Assembly: GCA_964006375.1 (NCBI GenBank)
Contig: OZ023265.1
Location: forward strand, 167,610,533-167,674,532
Origin: Tillus elongatus
Lineage: Eukaryota > Arthropoda > Insecta > Coleoptera > Cleridae
Length of the DNA stretch: 64,000 nt
Direction: 5' to 3'
Of the stretch, positions 36,446 through 46,664 are shown one piece after another. The notes below the pieces were generated by a model that saw only the letters and a program-made list of their open reading frames with translations, was not told where the DNA came from and did not search any database. Within the stretch, counting starts at the first letter, position 1; the number at the start of each line of letters is the position of its first letter. Position numbers and translations under genes: made by a program.

Positions 36446-37495
36446 TTGCAACCTTGTTTGCGACGGTGTTTTCTAGAAGATCTAGAAATTTGTATTCATA
36501 AATTTGCAATACAAGAGGTTACACAAGTACCAATACATGTTTTGCTATTTTTAGGCAGTCTTTTGTAATGGGTTCAATAAGGGTATAGTATATGGAATTT
36601 TCATTGTGGTCTGCAGACGTATTTTTTTTAAGCAAAAACCCTTAATGCAATAATTTAGTTTCAGAAATCCTAAAAATATTTTATTGCAGATATTTCTCGT
36701 ATTTTATGTAATTTTCTTCCTAATGGCAGAATATTTTTTCTTTTCTCATTTCTTTATGAACCCATTCCTAAATTATCTGGAATTATGATGGTGACAATAA
36801 CATGAGTGAATGTTGTAAATGTGTAATAATTTTTTAGTACAATCAGAATTTCTGTAATTCTTTGGTACCTGCCAATTCAAGGAGATTCAAAGCTCTGAAA
36901 AAAGCAATTTTATATTTAGGCACTTTTCAAATTTGCAATCTTTTTCTACATAAATTTGGTTGCCATTATTCATATATCTTATATTCTTTAACCAATGCGT
37001 CGTTTATTTTAGACATAGTCGAAAATTCCACTTTGTTAAAAAAGCATGTAATAAACGTAACATTTCCGGTGGTTATTTTCAGCACGTACTACTTGCAGCT
37101 CTAACTTTTGGGAAAAAAATTGGTAGCTGAAGTTTAAAATGATCAATTAAAAAAACAAATGCAACGAATCACTCAAAAAAGCAAAATAAATGCGAAAAAA
37201 CTGTCACAATCCAAAATAAAAATTAAAAAATTTTCCACACCGTTTACTTACCTTTTTAACAGTGGTTAAAAATCGAATTTAAAAATGGTTGTGGAAAAAA
37301 GATAAATCTTTTGAAAACGGTTGTTGCGCAATTCAAAATTTTTAATCTATGGTGCACCGTAAAAACTAGATCACAAGTTACCACAAACATGTGAACAGGC
37401 TAGTGACTTAACTTAAATCAGTTCTTAAAAAAATCAAATTAATCTGTGACCTGCAGGTGCGGAAATAATCTAAAAAATCATAAATGATTGTGTTT
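36446..37495. other. Intronic spacer
   Basis: AT-rich. An 80-residue ORF (36862-37104) has no recognisable motif. No family match. Confidence 0.4.
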
Positions 37496-37499
37496 TGTT

Positions 37500-37808
37500 T
37501 CTTTAACGTCGGCCTATTTCCGCGACTATGGCCAAACACCGACGCCAGGGAGCAGTTTCACCTCACTATCCTGGAAATTTTGCCGAACCCCTGCCCTTCT
37601 GTAAGGAGGGTAGAGATCTTTAACGACGGCTTTACGCCCCCTCCGAAGGGCGGAACGTGCAGACATTCAACTTGCTCAAATACAATGCCAGAACCTCGGT
37701 TGATGTTAACGTTACAGTTTGTACTGAAAAAGCGAAAGGAGTACCCTGGGATCGAACCCAGTACCCTTCGGTTCAGAGGCACACGTTCTTGCCCCTGAAC
37801 CACCGAGG
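37500..37808 (-). mobile_element. SINE1, reverse copy next to exon 2
   Basis: Same structure as the copy at 31230, with A box 'ggtggttcaggggcaag' and B box 'gggttcgatccca' on the minus strand. The body is slightly deleted ('cgtgccc...acgg' missing near 37622). Its tRNA-like end lies 45 bp from the donor of the exon at 37854. Confidence 0.85.
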
Positions 37809-37853
37809 TCATAAATGTTTGTTAATTAATTGTTTTCGCTACTCTAGACTTAC

Positions 37854-38039
37854 CTTCCGCCTTTCTTCCGGAGGTGGCACTTGTAGATGCGACCTGTTTC
37901 TAAAGATGTCCATAACTTTGGTCATGGGACTACGGCTTGAAGAGGCCGATGCTGTCACAGTGTGGTAATAACGAGGGTCGGATTCATCGTCCATCACCGG
38001 ATGGGCAGAACCGTCTCGTGGGGCCTTTGTTTTGGTGTG
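37854..38039 (-). CDS. Exon 2: probable AMPK gamma N-terminal extension
   Basis: A 186-bp, 62-codon exon, phase 0 at both ends. A good acceptor ('attcttatatttgcag') and a consensus donor (AAG|GTAAGT) bound it. It encodes '[15 protein letters not shown]', '[15 protein letters not shown]', 'MTKVMDIFRNRSH' and an acidic-basic end 'EERRK'. The 'IFRxRS' pattern recurs in exon 1 as 'AFRARSNSD'. This arrangement is what I recall of long insect AMPK gamma (SNF4A-gamma) isoforms. No CBS domain is present here, so the name is provisional. Transposons reach to within 45 bp on the donor side and about 40 bp on the acceptor side. Confidence 0.8.
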
Positions 38040-38978
38040 CTGCAAATATAAGAATACCACCAGTTAGTTACAAAATATACAGGGTGTTTAATAACACGTG
38101 GGACGCACATCGTGAGGTGATTGGGGATACCAAAATAATAAAAAGGGGGCCTACAAATATATGGCCGAAACCCTGTTGTTTCCGAGATACAGAGTGTTGA
38201 AAGTGATAAAATTTTGGGATGGACAAGCCAAATTTGGTCCGATTATAGGTTGCCATATTTGAGAACACTTTCAAGCCTCTCAGGTGACCAGTGGTGGAGT
38301 TATATGGATTCTTTATAATACAGTTACATAAAAAACTGTTAGTACGGCCCTGCAGAAACCCTCTGTTGCAAATGCTGAATAGAGCATTTAATTTTTTACA
38401 AAAAGTCATTCCTGACTGATTTGTATATTTGTCTTGGTTTATCGGTAAAAAAGGACTTAGAAACAAGTTGCAAAAAATGGTAGTACGGCCTTGCAGAAAC
38501 TTTTCAAAATATGTAGAACATGTGTCACAAAGCGATTGAGGACCTTATACAGTAAAACGCCGATTAACCGGACGCCAACTATCCGGAATGCCAATTATCC
38601 GGAACGCCGAAAAAAATGTTCGAGAAAAAATTCATTGAAAAACAGATCCGGGAATGGTAAACAAACAACAAAGGAAATAGGACAGAAGCCGAGAGAGTGG
38701 AATTTTACATTTTCTAGGAAGCATCATTGACTCGTGCCTGCATGTTTTTAGAAACTCAGCCACACATGCGCGCTTCATTTTTCTCAGAATTAACGATAAG
38801 TCGAGACTGGTAGGGGTGTAGAGCGTGTCGCTGGGTGTTATGCCTCTAGCTACTGTATTGTTTTTGTGTTCAGTAGTTCACATCCGTCCCTCAGTCCTCT
38901 ACAGCTACTGCATTGAACCTTATTGATCCAAGCTTTGCACTTCTTTTAATTTTTGTGTTCTGTATGTTATGAGCGACT

Positions 38979-40600
38979 GTGAAAATTACTTCTACTCCAT
39001 CTTCGAGTACCGGTAAGCAAACCAAAAGAAACGCTCATGTTCTCTCAAGTAATCAGAATGTTGAGATCACCAAGCGACTCGATAAAGGCGAGAATGCTCC
39101 ATCTTTACTCAAGCTGTACAATGTTGTAAAATCTACAATTTATTATTTAAAAAGCCGAAAGAATGAAATTTTAAATTTTGTGTCAGAGTTGGACAGTGAA
39201 GAAGGTTCAAAAAAGAGAAAAGTTATGAAATCTGCGAAAGATGAAAATTTAAAGAAAGCTGTGTACGTTTGGTTTGTTCAGAAGAGAAGTCAAGGAGAGC
39301 CTATTTCTTGACCTCTGTTATGTGAAAAAGCACTTCAGTTGAATGAAAAATTGGGTGGCTCCGGTTTCAAGGCAAGTACGGGTTGGTTAAGAAATTTCCA
39401 ATCTCGTGATGATATTCGTTCGTTGGATTCCAAGGAGAACGTCTTTCTAGTGGTGGGGCTGACGAATTCAAAAATAATTTTGCAGAATTTTTGATGAATG
39501 AGGACTACACCCTGGATGATGTTTATAATGCAGACGAGACTGGCTTGAATTGGAGGACTTTACTATAGAAGTCCCTTGCTTCAAAACGAGAAAGGTCAGC
39601 TCTAGCTACAAAGTTAGCAAGGAACGAGTGACAATAATGGTTTGCGCGAATGCTAGTGGTACTCATCGCCTGCCTCTCCTAATGATTGGTAAATCTAAGA
39701 AGTCACGGTGTTTTAAAATGTGAAGTACCTTCCGGTATGTTATAAAGCACAAAGCAACGCGTGGATGAATTCAGAGTTGTTTTATGAATGGTACAGAAAT
39801 GATTTCATCCCAGAACTGCTGAAGCGATTCAGAAAAGGTGCGAAAAAATCTGGAAAGGTGATTCTTTTACTTGATAATACCCCCAGCCATCCAGACGTTA
39901 ACTGTTAAATGCTATTGAAGAAGATTTTGAAGTGAAATATTTAATCCAACCTCTCCCCCAACAAATGTCACTGCTCTGATACAACCTATGAATCAAGGGG
40001 TGATAGAGAAGATGTATGTATAAAAAATATGTTTTACGTCGTCTACTATTGGCTGAAGATGAGGAAGGAGTGATAACTTTATTGAAGAAACTCAATTTAA
40101 AAGATGGTAGGTGATGCTTGGGATACTCTGACGCCAATGAATCTTCGCAAAGCATGGAATAAATTGGTTGGAGAAATAGAGGATGGAGAGAGGGTTGAAG
40201 TCAATGACACTGGAATTGCTGAGGATATGGATGAGATTACAAATGAGTTATTCCCTCGGTTTCCTGGTTTTACTGCCTGCGAGCAAGAAGATGCGCGAGC
40301 TTGGTTGGCAATGACAGTGATGCAGTGTTCCACATCTAGAATGATGATGAAATTGTGAGTACCGTGCTAGAAAAAAGTAAAGAGGATGATGAGAATGAAA
40401 GTTCAGATAACGAAGATGAGGAACAAGGACCAAGTCATGGGGAGGCGTTAAAAGCATTAGAAACTGTGCTATTGCAGTATGAAAGACAGGACGAGAGCAG
40501 TTCAACCCAATTACTTTTGTTGAAGAGAATGCGTTATTTCGCTGCAAAGAAAAGGCAGTCAAATTTTGTTCAAAAAAAAATCTGTGATTATTTTCGTTAC
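38979..40600 (+). pseudogene. Tigger/jerky-type DDE transposase, broken
   Basis: From N- to C-terminus: a CENP-B-like helix-turn-helix ('VEITKRLDKGENAPSLLKLY'), a second DNA-binding domain ('LKKAVYVWFVQKRSQGEPIS', 'GSGFKASTGWLRNF'), then the DDE endonuclease domain with first Asp in 'YNADETGLNW' and second in 'VILLLDNTPSHP' (39868-39903). The third acidic residue is replaced: 'QPMNQGVIEKM' reads Asn (AAT at 39990-39992) where this family has Asp. An acidic Ser/Glu-rich tail ends in 'KKICDYFR'. In-frame stops occur near 39310, 39567 and 39720, with frameshifts around 39900-40100. It is not functional. Confidence 0.9.
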
Positions 40601-40805
40601 ATTTCCTCGCTATTTTTGTTAAATTTCTTTCTTATTGTTGTTAAATCTCTTCATTTTACATATGTACATATGACTAAAATATGGTATGTATTCTATGCCC
40701 TATGCTCAATAAAGTTGCGTTAAAAAAATAGGGTGTCTGTACGTGTTTTCTCTATAAAATAAGCACATGATTGGTTATCCGGAAAATTCGCTACCCGGAA
40801 TTACT

Positions 40806-40851
40806 ACAGTAAAACGCCGATTAACCGGACTAGTTAATCGGCGTTTTACTG
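40806..40851. repeat. Perfect-like palindrome of the Tigger terminus
   Basis: The right end holds the left-terminal sequence CAGTAAAACGCCGATTAACC followed after a few bases by its inverse, giving a 46-bp hairpin between two TA steps. Standard Tigger ends have only one inverted terminus here. Confidence 0.8.
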
Positions 40852-40899
40852 TAGTAATAAAAAAAATGCAAAATCCTGTTGTTCTCAGGATACAGTGTG

Positions 40900-41908
40900 T
40901 TGAAAGTAACATGATATTACGATTTATATGAAAAATTCCAGTGGATTATTGGATCACTTGACAACCATCTCTAATGCGTTGACGAAGCATTTGAATATTT
41001 TCAACTGGTGAAGAATAAACTATGCTTTTTAGGTGACCCCAGAGGAGAAAGTCCAAAGGATTTAAATCCGGTGAAACGTGCAGCCCAATTCCTCCGTCTG
41101 GCACGCCCAATCCATTGATTTGAAAATCGTTCTGTCAAAACGCTTCTAGTTGTAAGCCTAAAATGCGATGGTGCACCATCGTGCATAAACCACATGTTGC
41201 ATCTTACATAGAATGGAATGTTATCTAAACTCTGAGGCAATGCGTTTCGCAAAAAGTTTGCGTAAGACTGACCAGTTAATTATTATTCAATAAAGAAAGG
41301 CCCAATCGAATTGTCACCGATTATTCCGGCCCAGGCATTGACATTAAATTTGTGTTGGTTATGTGATTCATGGACAACATGAGGATTTTCTTCAGCCCAG
41401 TAATGCGAATTTTGTAAATTGAAAATGCCATCTTTTGTCAAACCAGCTTCATCAGTAAACAAAATGAATGGCAGAAAATTGGGATTGCGATTAGCCATTT
41501 CTAAGAACCAACCGCAAAATGCCATCCATGGATGGTAATTATTTCCTTCTAAAGCCTGCACTAGAAGCGGCTGACACAGAAATCTCCTCCATACTGTAGC
41601 ATGTCCGATATTTATTTGAGCAGCTAGACGTCTGATACTAATGTTTGGATCCATTTCAATGAGCTCTAAAATACGTTCTTGGGTCTCAATGGTTCTCACA
41701 TTAACAGGTCTGCCACTATCTCGTGATTGTTTTTTAAAAGCACCTTTATTTCTTAAACGTTCATCTATTCTTTGGAAGGTTTTTTATCAGGTAGATATCG
41801 ATTAGGAAAACGATCAGCGTATAGTCTTCTTGCCTCTGTGGCATTGTATTGAGCCAATCCATACCTCGACTGCATATCTGCCATTTCCTCATTTGTATAA
41901 ATATGCAT
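40900..41908 (-). pseudogene. IS630/mariner-type transposase with DUF4817-like N-terminus
   Basis: Minus strand, start ATG at 41908-41906 ('MHIYTNEEMADMQSRYG', DUF4817-like: 'NATEARRLYADRFPNR'). After a frameshift comes an HTH 'RILELIEMDPNISIRRLA' and the catalytic core: first Asp in 'ILFTDEAGLTKDG' and 'HYWAEENPHVV', second Asp in 'MHDGAPSHF', a frameshift, and third Asp in 'SPDLNPLDFLLWGHLKS'. A stop lies between 'IGPFFIE' and 'NFLRNALPQ'. It belongs to the outer mariner-type element and would have cut and pasted it. Clearly dead. Confidence 0.88.
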
Positions 41909-42477
41909 TTTCACAAATTTTGTCACAAATATTTTTACCAACAAAACAGCAGGAACACTTAACAAAAGTTTTTAGTATAAAAATAAGGGTAATGTTAACA
42001 AAGTCAATATTTGCAAACAAAAGAAGCTAATGACACTTTAATAAAATATCCTGCGATATTTCAAACAATGATTTAAAATGTTCACATAAGCCTACCGAAA
42101 AAGTGGAACGTATCTAATTTATTAAAGGAGCAAAAATACCCTTTTTTACCGACAAACCAAGACAAATATAAAAATAAGTGAAGAGATACTTTGTAGCAAA
42201 TTAAATGCTCTATCCAAACATTATAACAAAAGATTTATACAAGGCCGTACTAACATTTTTTTTAAGTAACTGAATTATAAAGAACCCATATAACTCCGCC
42301 ACTGTTTGCTTGAAACGATTAAAATTTTGCCAGATATGGCAACCTAGGAGTGGATGTTGTGTACCAAATTTGGTTTGTCTATCTCAATTTTATCACAAGA
42401 TATGAAAAATAATCAATTTTTTTTTTAATTTCAACACTGTATCTCTGAAACAACATATATTGATAAGGCCTTTTTAG

Positions 42478-42601
42478 TGAATTTTTATTTTTTTAAAATC
42501 ACTAATAGAGAGGTATCGATGGTGAGACTTTGCAAAAAAAAATTCAAATGAGCGCGAACTAGGAGCCCTAGAACCCATATCTAGGGTCAGTTTCAATTTT
42601 T

Positions 42602-42682
<81 letters not shown>

Positions 42683-43155
42683 CGATAACTCAAAAAATTA
42701 TTAACCGATTTCGATAAAACTCGGCAAATGCCTTTATTTTATTAATGGCTTGGATGAGTTCGTTAGCCAGGAAAATCGGACTGGGTTTTCCTGGAAAATT
42801 TTGAGTTTTCTTTCGAAAAAAAATTTTTTCTCCGAAAATTACAAAGCTGTTTTAATGAAATTTACTACATACGTTGCCTTGGAAGAGACCTTACTACGTA
42901 CCAAAATTCAACTTTTTAAGTTTATATAAAATTGAGTTATTCAAATTTAAAATTTTCTTTTGAAAAAAATTTTTTTCTCCGAATATTAGAAAGTTGTTTT
43001 AATCAAATTTGGTGGGTATATTACCTTAAGGAAGACCTTACTACATACCAAACTTAAACTTTCTAAGTTTATAGAAAATTGAGCTATTCAAGTTTGAAGC
43101 ATTTAATAAAAATTCACTACCATAACGCACTTGCTGCGTCCCGAACTTTTTTTTA
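42478..43155 (+). mobile_element. Family H copy inside the outer transposon
   Basis: 'tagtgaatttttat' start, 'ctaatagagaggtatc', 'gcgcgaactaggagccctagaaccc', (TA)n 42609-42679, 'gataactcaaaaaa', 'gttcgttagccagg', two 'ttttttctccgaa' blocks, and the terminal unit 'aaaattcactaccataacgcacttgctgcgtcccg' at about 43106-43141. Only one of the two terminal units of the right module is present. It interrupts the right TIR of the mariner-type element. Confidence 0.7.
42609..42679. repeat. (TA)n microsatellite
   Basis: About 71 bp TA tract. Confidence 0.95.
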
Positions 43156-43216
43156 TTATTTTGAGATCCCTAATCACCCCACGAAATATGTCCCACATGT
43201 TATGACACACCCAGTA

Positions 43217-43475
43217 TAAACATACAAATAATTAATTTAATAATAAATCAAAACAATAACCAAAAGTAGTAAACACAAAACTAACACCATATGCTTCATT
43301 CCTTTTGTACGGTTAAATAAAATAAACATGTCCTAGGCCTTTAAAGTACAAATATGTAGTCGCTAAACAAAACCACCTATCATTTACCCAGGGTAACTTA
43401 AAGTTAATGGCCTATTAGACGTTTGTAGAAAAGCAAAAGTCCTATATTCTAAGGTAACAAGAACGAGATGCAGAA

Positions 43476-43506
<31 letters not shown>

Positions 43507-43691
43507 AAGAAGAAGAAACAGGATGAGGAAAAAGGGAAAGGAGGAAGCAAATTTCTTAGTGAAATATTTCATTCAAAATAACGCAGATCTGAATTTTAAT
43601 TCGTTCCACTTTGATCTCACACAAATATGTAACATCCTGTGTAAACTTGTATCGAGTTTGTAAGAAGCGCGTAATAGGGAAAGTATTTAAT
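43217..43691. other. Intronic spacer with (GAA)n
   Basis: AT-rich non-coding, with a GAA trinucleotide tract at about 43476-43516. Confidence 0.6.
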
Positions 43692-44720
43692 CAGGATACC
43701 CAGCAGAAATCAAAAGCAAATTCCCTGACATTTCCAGGCCCCGCGAGTACATTTTTCATAATACTCGAAATAAAAAACACACATACCTAAATACTTTTTT
43801 ATGAACAAAATAAATAAAAATTACGAACAAAAAAACTTACATAATCAAAAACATAAGTTTGCTTAACTCCGTTAAATTTATGATATATAGCATTTTCGAG
43901 AAGAAAATTTCCAATTTTTTCATGGAGAAACTTGACTTTCACAACTGGCCGACGAACTTAGCCTCCGGGAAGAATTTTCCAGTGTGATGGAACAAACCAG
44001 AACTCTCTAGGTGGCGCAGAAACTTCGCAAACCATGCTGTTTGTATATATAAATTTGAATAAGCCTGGGAAATGAGTTCCAAAAGCTCAGTTTCGCGTCC
44101 ATTAATTATTTTTTGGAAAATTCTAAAGTTACCTCTCTAAAAGAGAAGTTTTATTTATGAAAATTCGCTGAAAAAAATAAAACAAATATACTGTTTACAT
44201 GCGCCATATACAAATGCCAAATATTTTGCAGCTTTCAACATGGTTATCAAGGTTAAAATAAACAAATTTACAACACAGCTCTACCCGGACAATACCTAGA
44301 ACGCATTTTGCATTTTATGCATTCAAGAAACAACATTCCAAGTGTGATGTACATATAAGACATGTTTGAGATAGATAAAGAAGACGCTATTTATATCGGC
44401 GAATGATGTGGAATACGCTGCGTTCATTAGCGAATTTAATTGATATTGGTACCAAAGGGAAGCCGCATTGTTATCAGATATATATTTTTTAGGTATGAGA
44501 AAACTATTTACCTGAGAAAAATCATATAATATATATGAAATCAAAATAAAAATGCATCTGCTAGTGCCGAAACTTTACAAATATATAATTTTCAGGTCTA
44601 CTGAATGATTTCCATGACATTTGAGTAAAATCAAAAATTTCCCTGACATTTCCCTGGCATTTTAGGGGGGATTTCACATTCCCTGATTTTTCCAGGTTTT
44701 CCAGGTCGCTGGGTACCCTG
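43692..44720. mobile_element. 1.03-kb TIR element, TTAAT target duplication
   Basis: It starts CAGGATACCCAGC and ends GCTGGGTACCCTG, with further inverted matches ('attccctgacatttccagg' near 43725 and 'tcagggaat' / 'ccagggaaa' forms near 44630-44700). It is flanked by TTAAT at 43687-43691 and 44721-44725. No transposase. The sub-terminal region is built from repeated 'ccctga' / 'ccagg' words. The superfamily is uncertain. Confidence 0.65.
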
Positions 44721-44725
44721 TTAAT

Positions 44726-44989
44726 AATCGAAATATGCTATAAAAGTTTGTGCAGGTCCTTTTAGATGTTTTGAGAAACAAATTTCCGAAAGCCCTTAGC
44801 TGTCAATACCTTACAAAAGGAAATTGGTATCTGAAACTTGTGGATTTTATTTTGTTTCTATTATTACTGAAACATAGCCAGTCCAAAAACTGGCATTTGC
44901 CTCGTAGTTCTTGGAGATATTAAAAAATATTTTATAAAACGAGGATGTCGCACTAAAAGAGAATAAAGAAATCTAGGATATATCACATT
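44726..44989. other. Intronic spacer
   Basis: No feature recognised. Confidence 0.4.
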
Positions 44990-45645
44990 GAAAATATGAT
45001 TCGAGGTGTTTGAAAATTGCGCGGACTTTCATCGAGTATTGCGCATCTTATCTATAAAAAACTATATCCAGGCGTTGTTTGAAGGATCGTTCACGTTCGG
45101 TGTGGCCAGATTCTACAATAGGCTCCCTGTTGAGGCCAGAAATCTTTCTGTGAACAGATTCCGTTGCTGGAACCGACGGAAATTGTCTTGTCAAAGGGTT
45201 ACTTAAGAATGGCCTGGTGTAGTGCCTTGGGTGTTGGTGTTGCAATGCCAGTCGGTATTTTAGAATAAGATTATGCATTCACTATCATGCGGTGATAAGA
45301 TGGGTTGGATTGGGTTGGGTTAATTTGTAAATGGGTTTGGTATGGGTTGGTTACTAGTATGTTTGTGATATATTATATTATTTTATTTATTTTTCGTTCA
45401 AAAGGTTTGTACATATGTTTTTTACAATGTATTTTTAACTGTAGTAGCGGTGGAAGACCAGTGGCAGCGTGTGAGTGAGCATTGCTAGCACACTGAACCG
45501 CATGCTATTCCAGAATATAAGTGGAAGAGTACTGTGTTAGAATATCTGGTGCATTTGTATCGATTTATATAACTTATGTATTCTAAATGGAATAAAGGTT
45601 ATTATTATTATTATTACTTTTATTATTATTATTATTATTATATAA
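44990..45645 (+). pseudogene. LINE 3' end with (TTA)n tail
   Basis: A plus-strand fragment encodes 'FGVARFYNRLPVEARNLSVNRF' (quoted in part), the typical C-terminus of Jockey/CR1-type proteins, followed by about 400 bp of 3' UTR and 'aataaaggttattattatt', that is, a tail of TTA trinucleotides (45597-45641). It is in antisense orientation to the host gene and ends about 25 bp from the donor of exon 1. Confidence 0.7.
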
Positions 45646-45669
45646 AAAGCCATACAGTTCAGCACTTAC

Positions 45670-46047
45670 AAACATCGCATGTTTCATGGAGGTCATGAAT
45701 GCGCTGCCCTTCCTCTTACTGGCATCAGAGTTACTCCTAGCCCTAAACGCCTCAAGCATGCCGGCTTTCTTGGGACTTTGCACGTCATCCTGGGATTTTC
45801 GTCTCTCAGCCGAGCTACTTCTGGATGTCGAACCGCTCCTGCTCCCTGACTGTTTGTCTTTCTTTCTCTGTTTGGTATCGGCTTTGGATTCGTGTCGAGA
45901 TTTCCCCTCGTGTTTGGATTTGCCCTTGGCATCTTTCTCCTTATGTTTAGCGGAGTCTGCTTTGGAGCCCCATGTGCCAGAACGCTGCCTGGGCAAGGTA
46001 TCGTCGGCATCTTCAGCTTTGGTCGGCAGAGGCTGGGAGCCCAGTTC
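45670..46047 (-). CDS. Exon 1: probable AMPK gamma N-terminal extension
   Basis: A 378-bp, 126-codon exon, phase 0 at both ends, with acceptor 'cacttgttccag' and donor TTT|GTAAGT. The sequence starts 'ELGSQPLPTKAEDADDTLPR', has a long Lys/His/Ser/Arg-rich middle ('KEKDAKGKSKHEGKSRH', 'SGSRSGSTSRSSSAERRKS') and ends 'KKAGMLEAFRARSNSDASKR' and 'SAFMTSMKHAMF'. Low complexity and many Arg-x-x-Ser sites suggest a disordered, phosphorylated region. Open frames before the acceptor ('MFQ') and after the donor (Asn repeats from the TTA tract) are intronic. The GC content (about 55%) is well above the surroundings. Gene identity is tentative; the exon itself is very likely real. Confidence 0.82.
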
Positions 46048-46413
46048 CTGGAACAAGTGAAAATAATATAATAAAGCTATGAAGATTAGAATTCCAAAAA
46101 GTAACGCGATTTTAACGTCACTTTTATTAACGAATTTTAATTTTCAATAAATAAAGATTCTAGGTAGGATATTGATAAATTGAGTTATTTAAAATTATAA
46201 TCGATTAACTAGATTCCCACTGTCTCTACTCTTCTTATAGGCACAAATTTACAATGACCATTTTCATTAACGCTGATTAAAGGGTGGATTGGCTAATTCT
46301 CGATTACAGTTAATCTAGCGCTTCGGTGATTCACCCAACGCTTTAAATTATGTTAACTAATCGCAGCATGCTAATAAATAAAGGTTGACATCTCCAGGTA
46401 ATATAATAAATAC
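46048..46413 (-). other. Candidate short intron (366 bp)
   Basis: Bounded by GTATTT and TTCCAG on the minus strand if the candidate exon is real. Contains no repeat I recognise. Confidence 0.35.
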
Positions 46414-46475
46414 CTGTTTGATGTTAGATTCGACCTTGACGACAGATTCGCATTGTGGGTCCCCCGAACAAGAGA
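46414..46475 (-). CDS. Candidate upstream exon, 5' end uncertain
   Basis: The minus strand reads 'SGDPQCESVVKVESNIKQ' into a CAG|GTATTT donor, and the frame joins exon 1 in phase 0 across a 366-bp intron. The coding look and phase agreement support an exon. However, I see no good AG acceptor upstream: a TAA lies in frame near 46497, and the only AG is inside the stretch ('gtcaag', giving a 21-bp microexon). It could be a decayed exon, a microexon or coincidence. Confidence 0.35.
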
Positions 46476-46664
46476 TAATATACGAAAAATATTTTTAAAT
46501 ATTAAACAAAATGTTAAGATGCTTCATTTTAATTTCCTTCATTTATATGAGCTACACGAAAAACTAACACTAATATAAAATCAGAGTCACCCAAATATGT
46601 TAGTAAGTTGGGAAACTGAAACAAAATTGGTTAAGGAATACGAATTTGTGAATAAGAAAAGGTT

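Larger units (their letters stand above)
38550..40851 (+). mobile_element. pogo/Tigger-type DNA transposon
   Basis: A 2.3-kb element with terminal CAGTAAAACGCCGATTAACC and its inverse at the right end, flanked by TA (38548-38549 and 40852-40853). Sub-terminal 'atccggaa' motifs occur near both ends, typical of Tigger-like elements. It carries a jerky/CENP-B-type transposase pseudogene. It is inserted in the left TIR region of the outer mariner-type element. Confidence 0.88.
38080..43214 (-). mobile_element. Mariner-type element with long TIRs, nested inserts
   Basis: The outer element starts CAGGGTGTTTAATA after TA (38078-38079) and ends with the reverse complement ('ttatgacacacccag') before TA (43215-43216). 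The TIRs extend for more than 400 bp with moderate divergence: 'gtgattggggat' at 38120 matches inverted 'atccctaatcacc' at 43170, and 'ggagttatatggattctttataa' at 38293 matches the inverted form at 42276. Inside are a pogo/Tigger element (38550-40851), its own broken transposase (41908-40900, minus) and a family H copy (42478-43155). Removing the inserts leaves about 2.15 kb. Confidence 0.75.

Noticed and set aside
36862..37104. Hydrophobic 80-residue ORF as a small membrane protein
   Set aside because: AT-rich DNA gives Phe/Leu/Ile-rich frames by chance, and no supporting context is seen.
37558..37812. Minus ORF with 'GQERVPLNRRVLGSIPG'
   Set aside because: Reading of the SINE1 tRNA-like head, not a gene.
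45583..45669. Asn-rich C-terminus of the exon 1 ORF
   Set aside because: It lies beyond a consensus GTAAGT donor and is the reverse reading of a (TTA)n LINE tail.
45686..46060. 124-residue plus-strand ORF over exon 1
   Set aside because: Shadow frame of the minus exon. The minus frame has matching splice sites and phase.
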